From positions 1-55,159 of the forward strand of contig JAUYTY010000176.1 of assembly GCA_030694905.1 (NCBI GenBank): a stretch of 55,159 nt of DNA. The letters run 5' to 3'. The position numbers were made by a program, and so were the translations under genes. Of the stretch, positions 26,401-34,935 are shown in pieces. Source of the stretch: Eubacteriales bacterium. GTDB taxonomy: Bacteria > Bacillota > Clostridia > Tissierellales > Dethiosulfatibacteraceae. The notes under the pieces are model-generated. The model was given only the letters and a program-made list of their open reading frames with translations. It was not told where the DNA came from and made no database searches. The first letter of the stretch is position 1, and each line of letters starts with the position of its first letter.

Positions 26401-28314
26401 CTCGATGCTGGCAGCTATCGGTCGCCAATTGTCAGTGACAAAAGTCGGTGTCAGGGTTATATCAGCTTCGCCGTTTGCATCTGTGGTCAGCTTGCCTTCA
26501 AGGGGAGTGCCTAGATACATGTAATAAACAAATGGCATATCCGGAACAGCGCCGCCGTCAAAGAAGCTGGATCTGATGGTGTAGTTGATCGATTCGCCTG
26601 CAGTGATGAATTCCTTGTCAAAGGAGCCCTCCACTTTATAAACAGGTTTTGTATATTCATTGATGTAGAACTCATGTCGGAGAACCAGATCGTTTCCATC
26701 CTCCAGCAGAATAGAGTACCATCCCGGGGATTGGTCTTTCCAGCTGAAGCTTTCGGTCAATGTGCCGGTATTGGTGGTGGTTATGTTTTTACTGTCCATC
26801 AGATAGACACCGTTGACCATTGAATAGAGGCTCAATTTGTATTGTCCGCCACTTTTGAGTTTTGGCTTCACATAGCCGTAAAGATTGACAGTATCAGTCG
26901 GAAGGTAGGTGCTTCTATCGGTGAATATATACTTGAAATAATCATTGGATGTTTCGGAAAATTGTGGCACGCGGAGAGCGTCATCATAAAATCTGTAATA
27001 AGGATCAAATCTTCTGACGCTCCTCATGACAAAATCATTAAATCCGTCAGCCTCTATTTTAGCATAGGTTGTGAAGGCTTCCGGATCATTTGTATAGCTG
27101 ATTGTGGCTATGCCATCCTGTTTGGATGTTCCTGTAAACTGATCATTGATGGTGATCTTTGCATTGCTGACAGGCTTGAGGTCCTTGCTGTCCAACAGCC
27201 ATAGAAAATGGTTGTCTTCAAACTGGCTGTCATATACCATCATATCGTTGACCTGAATATATGAGAAGTAATCTTTATTGTCATAGGATATCCTGACCAG
27301 GTAATAGCCTGGATCCAGCTGCTTTGGCATTTCAAAGGAGTGGAAATTCACATAGCCGTAGGCCACTTCCACAGGGACAGATTTGAATGATTCTACCAAA
27401 TCAAGATATGCAGGAACAGTATCCGCAATATTTTCATACATTTTCAGATAGGCGAAAGCCTCGTCATACTGCTTGATGTCCTTGAGAAAGCTGTCAGAGC
27501 TGTCAAAGGCATAAACCGCCACATCATACTCATATTTTGCGGCATTGCGATTGACATAGGCGGAAATGAAATGTGTCTGTGCTGTGGTAAAGGTGTTGAT
27601 CAGGTTGTTGATGCTGATCAGCTGCTCTTCACCGGAAGATTCGGTGGTGAAAGTGAAAACATAATCATCAGCCAGGGCCAGATCGCTGTCCTTGACTTTA
27701 GCGCCGGCTTTTACGGTTACCTGGTATGTGGTGTTTCTTTCAAGCTTGTCTGGAACAAAAATCATGGAATAGCCATTGGATGTAAAGGTTCCTACAACGG
27801 CAGGCTCAATTGAGAAGACCTCAGAGAAGTTTTCTATATTCTTATGAGTGAAAATCACCTCGATGCCTGTATTGATTGGAACGTAAGTGGACATTCTTCC
27901 TGGGATGCTGCCGATGATTTTCAGATCCTTTTGAGTCTGAAAAGCCCATTTATAGTTGTAACCGTTTTCAGGGTCAGTCAGCTCAACGCGATAAATCGTA
28001 TTGTCGTTGAGAGGCTGTTCCGGTACCAGTATAAATTCATTGCCGGTGGATTCTGTCACTTCAAAGGTTGTATCCGGGTATATCTTGACGGTCGCCTTGA
28101 TATATTCGGCACTTACCTCGTTTTTAGATAGCACCTTAAACCCAGTACCCACATTGATGCCTGCACCATCAGACTTCAATGGCGCAACGTTGAAATCCCA
28201 TTCTCCCAAACCGATAAGGGGATCCGTGGTGGGGTCAGGTGTTTTATTTCCAGGAGAGCATGCCGTGACAACAAGTGTCAAGCATAGTAAAACCGCTAGA
28301 ATTCTTTTTTTCAA
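23464..28314 (-). CDS. alpha-2-macroglobulin family lipoprotein without thioester motif
   Basis: A 1616-residue exported protein. I prefer the TTG start at 28314 because AAGGTGAT lies 5 nt upstream; GTG at 28323 would sit inside that site. Lipobox VTAC follows the signal helix. Order: two Ig-like Big_5 domains (about residues 35-230), several macroglobulin beta domains, a variable region (about 800-900), the A2M family segment PDNLTSWRITYQGV near 1050, and an alpha-helical barrel-like domain (about 1200-1400). Where thioester members have GCxEQ, this protein has GIRIDQ (about 1210), so it cannot form the covalent trap. Bacterial homologues inhibit foreign proteases. It ends in a strong terminator and stands alone, without the frequent pbpC neighbour. 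Confidence 0.87.
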   Translation of the reverse strand: MKKRILAVLLCLTLVVTACSPGNKTPDPTTDPLIGLGEWDFNVAPLKSDGAGINVGTGFKVLSKNEVSAEYIKATVKIYPDTTFEVTESTGNEFILVPEQPLNDNTIYRVELTDPENGYNYKWAFQTQKDLKIIGSIPGRMSTYVPINTGIEVIFTHKNIENFSEVFSIEPAVVGTFTSNGYSMIFVPDKLERNTTYQVTVKAGAKVKDSDLALADDYVFTFTTESSGEEQLISINNLINTFTTAQTHFISAYVNRNAAKYEYDVAVYAFDSSDSFLKDIKQYDEAFAYLKMYENIADTVPAYLDLVESFKSVPVEVAYGYVNFHSFEMPKQLDPGYYLVRISYDNKDYFSYIQVNDMMVYDSQFEDNHFLWLLDSKDLKPVSNAKITINDQFTGTSKQDGIATISYTNDPEAFTTYAKIEADGFNDFVMRSVRRFDPYYRFYDDALRVPQFSETSNDYFKYIFTDRSTYLPTDTVNLYGYVKPKLKSGGQYKLSLYSMVNGVYLMDSKNITTTNTGTLTESFSWKDQSPGWYSILLEDGNDLVLRHEFYINEYTKPVYKVEGSFDKEFITAGESINYTIRSSFFDGGAVPDMPFVYYMYLGTPLEGKLTTDANGEADITLTPTFVTDNWRPIAASIEAYNRDAENYPITDYASFVFLPKERMVELEYDRDSDIPQVIIKGHELDSDKYKTGYDFSYEELRGAPLNLTAGLTVTASWYESRETGQVYDYINKVNRKTYESIFKSEVVEQRDIQLVNGTYVLQMPYAKDSDKSYEVTVSINDGKDGQILERTSFSYQRKTVADPFATYYSIQTVDNKYSYKINETINYYLDNDGQVEETDNDKMMVMYLQDGLLKYEIKDTVSGSFTFLERHIPNILVQAIYAKDGTMIKTAYPAYINYDYSEREIDIAVTANKKDYGPGEEVTLNIKTTDADGKPYPADINLSIVDEAYFSLYSQTADMLANIYMSVYSTGIISEYVSSENSGGFFRFGEGAEKGGDAADYYVRSEFKDTATFMTLTTNANGEGTITFKLPDNLTSWRITYQGVNDKMQASTGWININAKLPFHVSTILSKYFITGDNPSISLRVFGESAVKDKAVDYKVVLERKGSDTIKEIQKDGKIGQYTNISMGKLEKGEYVITSYATDGDYTDALQQSFEVVDSTVSFSNKKYYDITRSTRFGNVLSNAEVTFFVESKSNFYNSLLDLRFASGIRIDQLLAGMEARRFIKENFEPDLKLWDDAISRYQNYDGGIKLLPYGDSDTFISMRVALLNYDHFSQESLKTYFYNIINNSDSDLHSVVYAYTGLSLFKEPVLLDMYELLALEGLTDTHRISLALGLESIGDKTKATEIFKDVLSRTVKIGDKPVVSISDSNGENHVAAGLLATLAAKLGDFENGDLLFDYVYEVPSMYEIAYIEQLSYMKNRNIMDTEEIKALSGKVTVAYTGKEETIEIFGFETKTLTLSKEDLVGMTIKDVVSDIGAYVYALSGVEDLNENRVNEYSLVKQYSVGGQNQTTFKQSDLIKVTITPSVSDDRAYSYQITDFIPAGFRFIKADNNSGWYEQQEQKLIFYYWNSENHKTISYYMQAVMPGTYTADHVVITKVGHVGLNYTGQEVLTVND

Positions 28315-28450
28315 AATAATCACCTTCCATTTGTCTTATTTTCATTTTTTCAAATCAACTATATCGATACGCATCATTACAGCTTGATTGTATCATTATA
28401 TTGGACGTTTTGCATTTAAATATGTTCCGTTAACGCATCCCCATTGAGAA

Positions 28451-28479
28451 ATAAAAAGACACCGCTTTTACGGTGTCCG
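28451..28479 (-). terminator. terminator of the DUF4097 gene
   Basis: On the minus strand, GACACCG (28477-28471) pairs with CGGTGTC (28464-28458) and is followed by TTTTTAT. Confidence 0.85.
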
Positions 28480-28530
28480 GGAGATTCAACTGATTTGCTT
28501 CCTAATTATTATCTTATCCGATGACGTTTC

Positions 28531-29505
28531 CTAGTTGATAGTCAGTTTACCGGAGGTGGTTGATATTTTGACTGAATAGGTTCCGCTACCCTTTACAGCA
28601 GTTACATCGTTGTTCTTGATCTGTTCAATCACAAGCCCGCTGCCAGGATCAAAGCCGCCTGTTACTGTGCTGAAATTCAACCGGTAGTCCGAGTCCTCCG
28701 GGATATCCAATTCCACAGCGCCTGATATCGTTGTGATATCTATATTGCCATTTAAGTCTTCAATATTGGCAGTGACTTTTCCAGAGGTTGTTTTTGCCGT
28801 GAGGCTGTTCATTCCGCCAAAAACATCAATTGCGCCTGATACGCTTTTGGCTGAAATGGCATCTGACATGATGTTGCCAAGAGATATCTTTCCTGAAACT
28901 GTTGTAATATCAAAGCGGTCACTCTTGATGTGATTGGCAGTGAGAGCACCTGAAACAGTTGACATCTTTGTGTCCTTGGAAACTGACTTGTCTAGATTTA
29001 TGGCGCCAGACACATTAGACAATTCCAGATTATTCAAGGCAAAGCCATTCATGTTGATAACCCCGGATACCGTAGAGCCTTTGAGGTTCTGGCTATACCC
29101 GGCGGGAATACTGACAGTCATGATCAACTCATTCTTGTAAATATTTGTGCTGGTTAGATTTCTTTTGTGCGATCGGATGGTAATGCCTTTTCCTGATTTT
29201 TCAACAATCAGCTCAGGGCTGAAGTTGGCGTTGATTGATCCCTTGAGATCGACAGTCGCCTTGCTGTCATTTGTCTCAACTATTCTCAGCTCCTTGACCA
29301 GCACATCCACCACCAAGTCATTGATGCCGTCTATGGAGAAGGTTTCAGTTTCATTGACAATATGAGTTCTACTTGTCAGAAATCTGAAAGGATTAAAGGA
29401 CCAGTTTCTTAAGGATAAAGGATTTGCCGACCACATGCAGCCGGTCATTATAAAACTTGTTGCCAGAATTATTGCTAAAAGCAAGATGCCTTTTTTTCTA
29501 TTCAT
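28531..29505 (-). CDS. DUF4097-type beta-strand-repeat lipoprotein
   Basis: A 324-residue protein with lipobox MTGC and thus a lipid-anchored, extracytoplasmic location. After residue ~50, it is a chain of short beta strands with the recurring pattern TVSGxI/ xxVSGAI (for example STVSGVINMNG, SNVSGAINLDK, STVSGALTANH, TTVSGKISLG, KSVSGAIDVFG, TTSGKVTANI, TTISGAVELDI), one turn every 18-22 residues. This is the right-handed beta-helix type found in DUF4097/LiaF-associated proteins. GAGGTG lies upstream of the ATG. Such proteins are often near envelope-stress systems; none is visible here. Molecular role unknown. Confidence 0.82.
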   Translation of the reverse strand: MNRKKGILLLAIILATSFIMTGCMWSANPLSLRNWSFNPFRFLTSRTHIVNETETFSIDGINDLVVDVLVKELRIVETNDSKATVDLKGSINANFSPELIVEKSGKGITIRSHKRNLTSTNIYKNELIMTVSIPAGYSQNLKGSTVSGVINMNGFALNNLELSNVSGAINLDKSVSKDTKMSTVSGALTANHIKSDRFDITTVSGKISLGNIMSDAISAKSVSGAIDVFGGMNSLTAKTTSGKVTANIEDLNGNIDITTISGAVELDIPEDSDYRLNFSTVTGGFDPGSGLVIEQIKNNDVTAVKGSGTYSVKISTTSGKLTIN

Positions 29506-29730
29506 GGAAATTCACCTCGATAATATTTTATAAGATAACTATATATTAGTAAACTAAAAGAAGCATTAACAAATAATTAAAATTCTGTTAAATATGAAAA
29601 AAATGTCACATATATTGTAATTATCTCAACCTAGGAATATAATTAATTATCGCTCATCTTGAGATGTTCAAGCTATCTCTATGAGTGGTGTTTCAAATGA
29701 TTCACACAATATATCATGGGAGGGAAAACT

Positions 29731-32070
29731 ATGAAGAAATTACTTGTATTTATGCTGGTGTTTGTTCTTTTGGCATCCACAGTTATGGGCTGCCAACCTA
29801 AAGAACAACCGACAACAGCAGCGCCAACAGAGGCTACAACCGCACCACCGCCGGTTAACAACACACCGCTGGTTGTCGGCTATGCCGCATTCAGCCAGAG
29901 ATTCAGTCCGTTTTTTGCAACCACTGCTTATGACATGGATGCACAATCGCTGACACAGGTCAGCCTGCTGAAAACCGACAGAACAGGCGGAATTATCTAC
30001 AATGCCATTGAGGGGGAAACACACAATTATAATGGTGTAGATTATTTTTATGACGGCATATCCAATATTAAAGTGGATTATGACGAGGCAGCCGATATCA
30101 CAACCTACAATATTAAAATCAGAGACGATGTCAAGTTCAGTGACGGGGAATTGTTGGATGCAGATGACATAATCTTCTCATATTATGTCCTGTCAGATCC
30201 GACTTATACAGGATCATCCACACTCTATTCTTATCCTATACTTGGAATGACAAATTACAGACTTAACAACTCCATGGCAGAGGAATTGTCCGTCACCGCG
30301 GAAGAGTTAGCCGCTGAAATGGAAAATCCGAGCGAAGAGTCACAGGCGTTTATCGAGGGATTCGTCAGTGACATACTGATATCCGAACTGGATTGGGTCA
30401 AGAGTCTTTACGGAGATGCCAACTGGAAAAGCTACACTGACCAGCATCCTTTGGCAAAAGACCTGTACGCTATGTTTTATAGCATAGATGAAGCTTATGA
30501 CTCATATACCGTAGAGGACGAAAATCAGGTATTGGAAGATATTCTAGCCCAATACGGAGATGATTGGAAAACACTTGGTGTCAATTATGGTGGATCTGAG
30601 ACCTATTTTGCAGCAGACGTCGAAGGACCGATCAGTGAAATGCTGTTGACACAAAAGTTGGCATCCTCTGAGGGTGTTGAGGTATTCAATATCGAAGGTA
30701 TCAAGAAACTGAGCCAGACAGAAGTTGAAGTAAAGGTCAAAGGCTTTGAGGCTCCTGCAGTATACAGTATCTGTGGAATCGAGGTCGCTCCGATGCATTA
30801 TTACGGAGATGCCACCATGTATGATTACGCAAACAATAAATTCGGTTTTGAAAGAGGAGACCTTTCCATCGTTGAATCAAAAACAACAATGCCTATGGGA
30901 GCAGGACCTTATAAATTCATCAAATACGAAAACAAGATAGTCTATTATGAAGCTAATGAAAATTACTACAAAGGCGCACCAATCACCCAATATCTGCAGC
31001 TTAAAGAAACAACAGACGCTGAAATGATAGCGGGAGTTGGCGCAGGTGAAATAGACGTTGCCAATCCATCAGGTTCTGTTGCCAAATTTGCGGAGCTGAA
31101 AGCCTTCAACTCCAACGGAGAGGCTGTCGGTGATGTCATCACTGCGGTTTCAGTGGATAATCTTGGATATGGCTATATCGGAATCAACGCAAAGAATGTT
31201 AACGTCGGTGGCAACCCTGCCTCAGAAGAAAGCAAGAATCTGAGAAAAGGCTTTGCAACAGTATACGCGGTTTATAGAGATGTCGCCAATGACAGCTACT
31301 ATGGAGACGCGGCAAATGTTATCAACTATCCGATATCCAATACATCATGGGCAGCGCCGCAAAAGGCTGACCCTGGATATGAAGTCGCATTCTCAACAGA
31401 TGTTGACGGCAATCCAATCTACACATCAGATATGGTAGCGGAAGCCAAATATGAAGCAGCGCTGGAAGCGGCAAAAGGATTCTTCATTGCAGCTGGATAC
31501 ACCTTTGACGAGGCTAGTGGAAAATTCACAGCAGCCCCTGCAGGAGCCAGCCTGACTTATGAAGTAATTGTACCTGGAGACGGAACAGGCGACCACCCTG
31601 CATTTGCGATTTTGGCAGATACACGTGCGTCTCTTGAGAAGATCGGTATTACCCTGACTATCAATGACCCATCAGACACCAATGTGCTATGGGATTCCAT
31701 AGACGCCAATGAGCATCAGATGTGGACAGCCGCATGGGGATCCACAATAGATCCAGACATGTATCAGGTATACCACAGTTCTAACGGTATTGGACTTGGC
31801 GGAACAGACAGCAACAACTACAACATTGCAGATCCACAACTGGATGAGCTGATTGTTGAGGCAAGACAAAGTCCGGATCAGGCCTTCAGAAAAGCCACTT
31901 ATAAACAAGCTCTGGATATCATAATGGACTGGGCTGTAGAGGTACCAAACTACCAGAGACAAAATCTGGTTATATTCAGTACACAACGTGTCGGTATGGA
32001 CACAGTCACTCCAGACATCACAACCTATTGGGGATGGATGAACGACATAGAGCTTCTTCAAATGCAGTAA
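29731..32070 (+). CDS. oligopeptide/dipeptide ABC transporter substrate-binding lipoprotein (SBP family 5)
   Basis: 779 residues from ATG 29731, with GGGAGGG upstream. Signal peptide with lipobox VMGC, a Thr/Pro-rich linker, then the SBP_bac_5 fold: the family segment IRDDVKFSDGELLDADDIIFSY is clear, MPMGAGPYKFIKYE and PNYQRQNLVIFS follow. It captures peptides or similar solutes outside the membrane for the permease encoded next. The usual length is 500-560, and here an extra ~150 residues, rich in Glu/Asp, lie between YPILGMTNYRLN and IEGIKKLSQTEVEV. First gene of a five-gene operon; a hairpin after its stop probably keeps its mRNA level above that of the permease genes. Confidence 0.92.
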   Translation: MKKLLVFMLVFVLLASTVMGCQPKEQPTTAAPTEATTAPPPVNNTPLVVGYAAFSQRFSPFFATTAYDMDAQSLTQVSLLKTDRTGGIIYNAIEGETHNYNGVDYFYDGISNIKVDYDEAADITTYNIKIRDDVKFSDGELLDADDIIFSYYVLSDPTYTGSSTLYSYPILGMTNYRLNNSMAEELSVTAEELAAEMENPSEESQAFIEGFVSDILISELDWVKSLYGDANWKSYTDQHPLAKDLYAMFYSIDEAYDSYTVEDENQVLEDILAQYGDDWKTLGVNYGGSETYFAADVEGPISEMLLTQKLASSEGVEVFNIEGIKKLSQTEVEVKVKGFEAPAVYSICGIEVAPMHYYGDATMYDYANNKFGFERGDLSIVESKTTMPMGAGPYKFIKYENKIVYYEANENYYKGAPITQYLQLKETTDAEMIAGVGAGEIDVANPSGSVAKFAELKAFNSNGEAVGDVITAVSVDNLGYGYIGINAKNVNVGGNPASEESKNLRKGFATVYAVYRDVANDSYYGDAANVINYPISNTSWAAPQKADPGYEVAFSTDVDGNPIYTSDMVAEAKYEAALEAAKGFFIAAGYTFDEASGKFTAAPAGASLTYEVIVPGDGTGDHPAFAILADTRASLEKIGITLTINDPSDTNVLWDSIDANEHQMWTAAWGSTIDPDMYQVYHSSNGIGLGGTDSNNYNIADPQLDELIVEARQSPDQAFRKATYKQALDIIMDWAVEVPNYQRQNLVIFSTQRVGMDTVTPDITTYWGWMNDIELLQMQ

Positions 32071-32085
32071 ATTACTGACAAGTTT

Positions 32086-32119
32086 AATGGGCCCGCTTTC
32101 AGTGAGCGGGCTCATTTGA
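32086..32119 (+). terminator. intercistronic hairpin, partial terminator
   Basis: AATGGGCCCGCT (32086-32097) pairs with AGCGGGCTCATT (32105-32116), followed by only a short T run. Probably attenuates transcription between the binding-protein and permease genes. Confidence 0.65.
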
Positions 32120-32142
32120 TATTCAACAGGAAGGGGTAGCAA

Positions 32143-33129
32143 ATGAGACGTTACATACTAAAAAGATTATTAATTTCAGCGGTATTGCTGTTTTTTGTTT
32201 CATTAATCATTTATATTATTATGAGAAGCATACCCACCTCTTATGTGGAGACACAAGCAAGAATGCTGTCCCAATTGCCGGGTGCCAAAAGCTATACAGA
32301 GTGGTTGACTCAGCTCAACGAGACCTATGGTATGGATAAAGGTATCGTGCCGGGTTATTTTCAATGGCTCAAGAGCGCTGTCAGAGGAGATTTCGGGGAT
32401 TCATGGCAATTCAATGTGCCTGTGACTCAGAAATTCGCTGAAGTCATATGGTATTCATTTGTTTTGGGCTCCATAGCCTTTGTTTTGGAGATCGGTATAG
32501 CGGTTCCATTGGGAATACTGGCTGCTCGGAGGCAATATAGCCGCATGGATTATGGCATCACTGTCATTGCTTTGTTGGGTATATCATTGCCGACATTTTT
32601 CTTTGCCACAGTCCTTAAACTGATTTTCGCTGTCTGGTTGGACTGGTTTCCTCTATATGGGACAGTGGGAAGATTTTATATGCAGTTGGATAGTATAGGG
32701 AGGTTTCTGGATTTGGCGAGGCACTATTTTCTACCGGTCCTCACCCTGACTATCATTGGGATCGGTAGTTTGATGAGATACACGAGAACCAATATGCTTG
32801 AGGTTCTAAACGCCGATTTCATAAGGACTGCACGGGCAAAAGGCCTATCTGAGAAGAGAGTCATCAATTATCATGCCTTCAGAAACACGCTGATCCCATT
32901 GGTCACAATTCTTGGTGGATCGCTGCCGGGATTGTTTGCAGGAGCTTTAATCACAGAAACACTTTTCCAGATCCAGGGAATCGGCTATACGGCTTATCTT
33001 GCAATGGTCAGTGGCGACATACCGTTTACCATGTTTTATATGGTGTTTATGGCTGTGTTGACAATTCTTGGGACATTGATTGCAGATATTCTGTACGCTG
33101 TTGTTGACCCGAGAGTCAGGATCGGTTAG
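32143..33129 (+). CDS. peptide ABC transporter permease, DppB/OppB type
   Basis: A 328-residue membrane protein with six helices. After the first helix (residues 8-30) comes an extracytoplasmic loop with the family phrase YGMDKGIVPGYFQWLKSAV and GDFGDSW. The cytoplasmic EAA loop that docks on the ATPases is present: EVLNADFIRTARAKGLSEKRV. The C-terminal VDPRVRIG is also standard. It forms half of the channel with the next gene's product. Length is normal, unlike its partner. AGGAAGGGG precedes the ATG. Confidence 0.93.
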   Translation: MRRYILKRLLISAVLLFFVSLIIYIIMRSIPTSYVETQARMLSQLPGAKSYTEWLTQLNETYGMDKGIVPGYFQWLKSAVRGDFGDSWQFNVPVTQKFAEVIWYSFVLGSIAFVLEIGIAVPLGILAARRQYSRMDYGITVIALLGISLPTFFFATVLKLIFAVWLDWFPLYGTVGRFYMQLDSIGRFLDLARHYFLPVLTLTIIGIGSLMRYTRTNMLEVLNADFIRTARAKGLSEKRVINYHAFRNTLIPLVTILGGSLPGLFAGALITETLFQIQGIGYTAYLAMVSGDIPFTMFYMVFMAVLTILGTLIADILYAVVDPRVRIG

Positions 33130-33137
33130 GGGGGCAT

Positions 33138-34928
33138 ATGATGGATAAAGATAAAATGGATAAAGATAGAGAAAACAGAAAAGACAAGATAGATAGAATA
33201 ACGGAATACACCGATATAGACAATGGCCTATCGGATGTGCAGCGTGTGAAGGTGTTATCGCCCGGCATGCTTGTTGTGAGAAGATTCTTAAGGAACAGGT
33301 TGGCAATCATTGGTTTTGTCATTATTACGTTTATGTTTCTGTTCTCATTTGTCGGTGGACTTCTGACCCCATACAATGAGACCCAGGTTTTCAGATATAT
33401 CGGCACCATGTCCAAAGAGTACGTTAGCGTCACTATAAATGAGGAGTTCCGGTTTACCGTAGCGGAAGGAATGAGTTATGGAAATGCGGCCCATGCGAGA
33501 TTCATATTGGCTAAAAATAGAGGAGATTCCGTTTTTACCCACAATGACGATGAGTATCATATCATCCAGGAAGCCGAAGATTTCTACAGAGTGGTCTTAT
33601 CTGAGCCAAAGGCCAGAATCACTTACATCAGAGGTGTCATGAGTGTCACACCATTGGAAAATGGACTTTCTTTTGATGAAGATGTTCAAAATGCCATCAG
33701 ACAGGCAATTGAGACAGAACAGACAAGCTTCATCGTTGGTGAGGAACAATACACGCTGACCAGACAAGGCAGGGATTATGTATTGGGAACCATTGAGGAT
33801 GTTGCCATAGAATCATTGCTTATAACGGATGGCGTCAATACCAATAAAGACCTTGGTTTTGGATTCAAGCTGGCATTGGAGAAAGCGCTACGATCTGGGG
33901 ATTCCTTATCCTTTCAATTTGAAGGCGATTTCTATGAGATAGAGGAAGATGAGAATGTGGCGTCAGTCTACAAGGTTACCGGAAGCAGCAGAGAGCAATA
34001 CGCTCTAATCTCTCAAATGGCAGTTCAAGCCATATCGCCTGATGTGGTGCTTACCATTGAATTTAAAACAGCATTGGAGAAGGCAATAGTTGACGGTGAG
34101 AGAAAATTTACCTATCCGGATGATGCCGGAAATGCGATTGTCTATGATATCAATCGAATCAATAATGTCTATACAGTAAAAACAGAAACGAGAACCCACT
34201 TGATTTCAATGCACGAACAGCCATCCAGCCAGCATTGGCTGGGAACAGACAAACACGGCATGGATGTCCTGACTAGACTTATGTATGGCGGTAGAATCTC
34301 TTTGATGATTGGTTTTCTGGTCGTTCTCCTGGAGACCGCTCTGGGTGTCGTCATGGGTGGTTTGGCTGGATACTTTGGCAAATGGGTGGACATGCTGATC
34401 ATGAGGATTGTAGATGTCTTCTTCTGCATACCATTTCTTCCAATCCTGATAATACTGGGATCGGTTATGGACAAATTGGATGTGGATCCTCAAAAGAGGA
34501 TATATTATCTGATGCTGATACTTGGCATCATGAGCTGGCCTGGAATCGCTAGAATGGTCAGAGGGCAGATACTGTCACTTCGTGAACAGGAGTTTATGCT
34601 GGCGGCGGAAGCCACAGGATTGAGCATATACAGACGTATCTTCAAACACCTGATACCAAATGTCATTCCACAGTTGATCGTTCTGGCCACATTGGGTCTG
34701 GGCGGTGTCATTCTATATGAGTCAACACTGAGCTTCCTAGGGTTGGGTGTCAAGTTCCCATTTGCATCCTGGGGGAACATCATCAGCGGTGTCAGCACGG
34801 CTTATGAGATGACTAATTTCTGGTTTGTCTGGATTCCTGCAGGATTGTTGATTCTGTTGACGGTGTTGGGATTCAATTTTGTAGGGGACGGCTTGAGAGA
34901 TGCCTTCGACCCTAAAATGAAACGGTAG
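33138..34928 (+). CDS. peptide ABC transporter permease, DppC/OppC type, with large extracytoplasmic insert
   Basis: 596 residues against about 300 for the family. Charged N-terminus (MDKDKMDKDRENRK), helix 1 at about 55-75, then roughly 275 residues before the conserved HWLGTDKHGMDVLTRLMYGG (about 362), where normal DppC has around 50. The insert has four related units (about 97, 177, 239, 304), each with a helix of the type F-x-x-ALEKAI followed by two strands ending Y-x-I or Y-x-V. The rest is a standard permease: EAA loop EFMLAAEATGLSIYR and GDGLRDAFDPK at the end. AGGGGGG upstream. The insert faces the binding protein, which is itself enlarged; the two may contact each other. Confidence 0.9.
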   Translation: MMDKDKMDKDRENRKDKIDRITEYTDIDNGLSDVQRVKVLSPGMLVVRRFLRNRLAIIGFVIITFMFLFSFVGGLLTPYNETQVFRYIGTMSKEYVSVTINEEFRFTVAEGMSYGNAAHARFILAKNRGDSVFTHNDDEYHIIQEAEDFYRVVLSEPKARITYIRGVMSVTPLENGLSFDEDVQNAIRQAIETEQTSFIVGEEQYTLTRQGRDYVLGTIEDVAIESLLITDGVNTNKDLGFGFKLALEKALRSGDSLSFQFEGDFYEIEEDENVASVYKVTGSSREQYALISQMAVQAISPDVVLTIEFKTALEKAIVDGERKFTYPDDAGNAIVYDINRINNVYTVKTETRTHLISMHEQPSSQHWLGTDKHGMDVLTRLMYGGRISLMIGFLVVLLETALGVVMGGLAGYFGKWVDMLIMRIVDVFFCIPFLPILIILGSVMDKLDVDPQKRIYYLMLILGIMSWPGIARMVRGQILSLREQEFMLAAEATGLSIYRRIFKHLIPNVIPQLIVLATLGLGGVILYESTLSFLGLGVKFPFASWGNIISGVSTAYEMTNFWFVWIPAGLLILLTVLGFNFVGDGLRDAFDPKMKR

Positions 34929-34935
34929 GTGCGGC

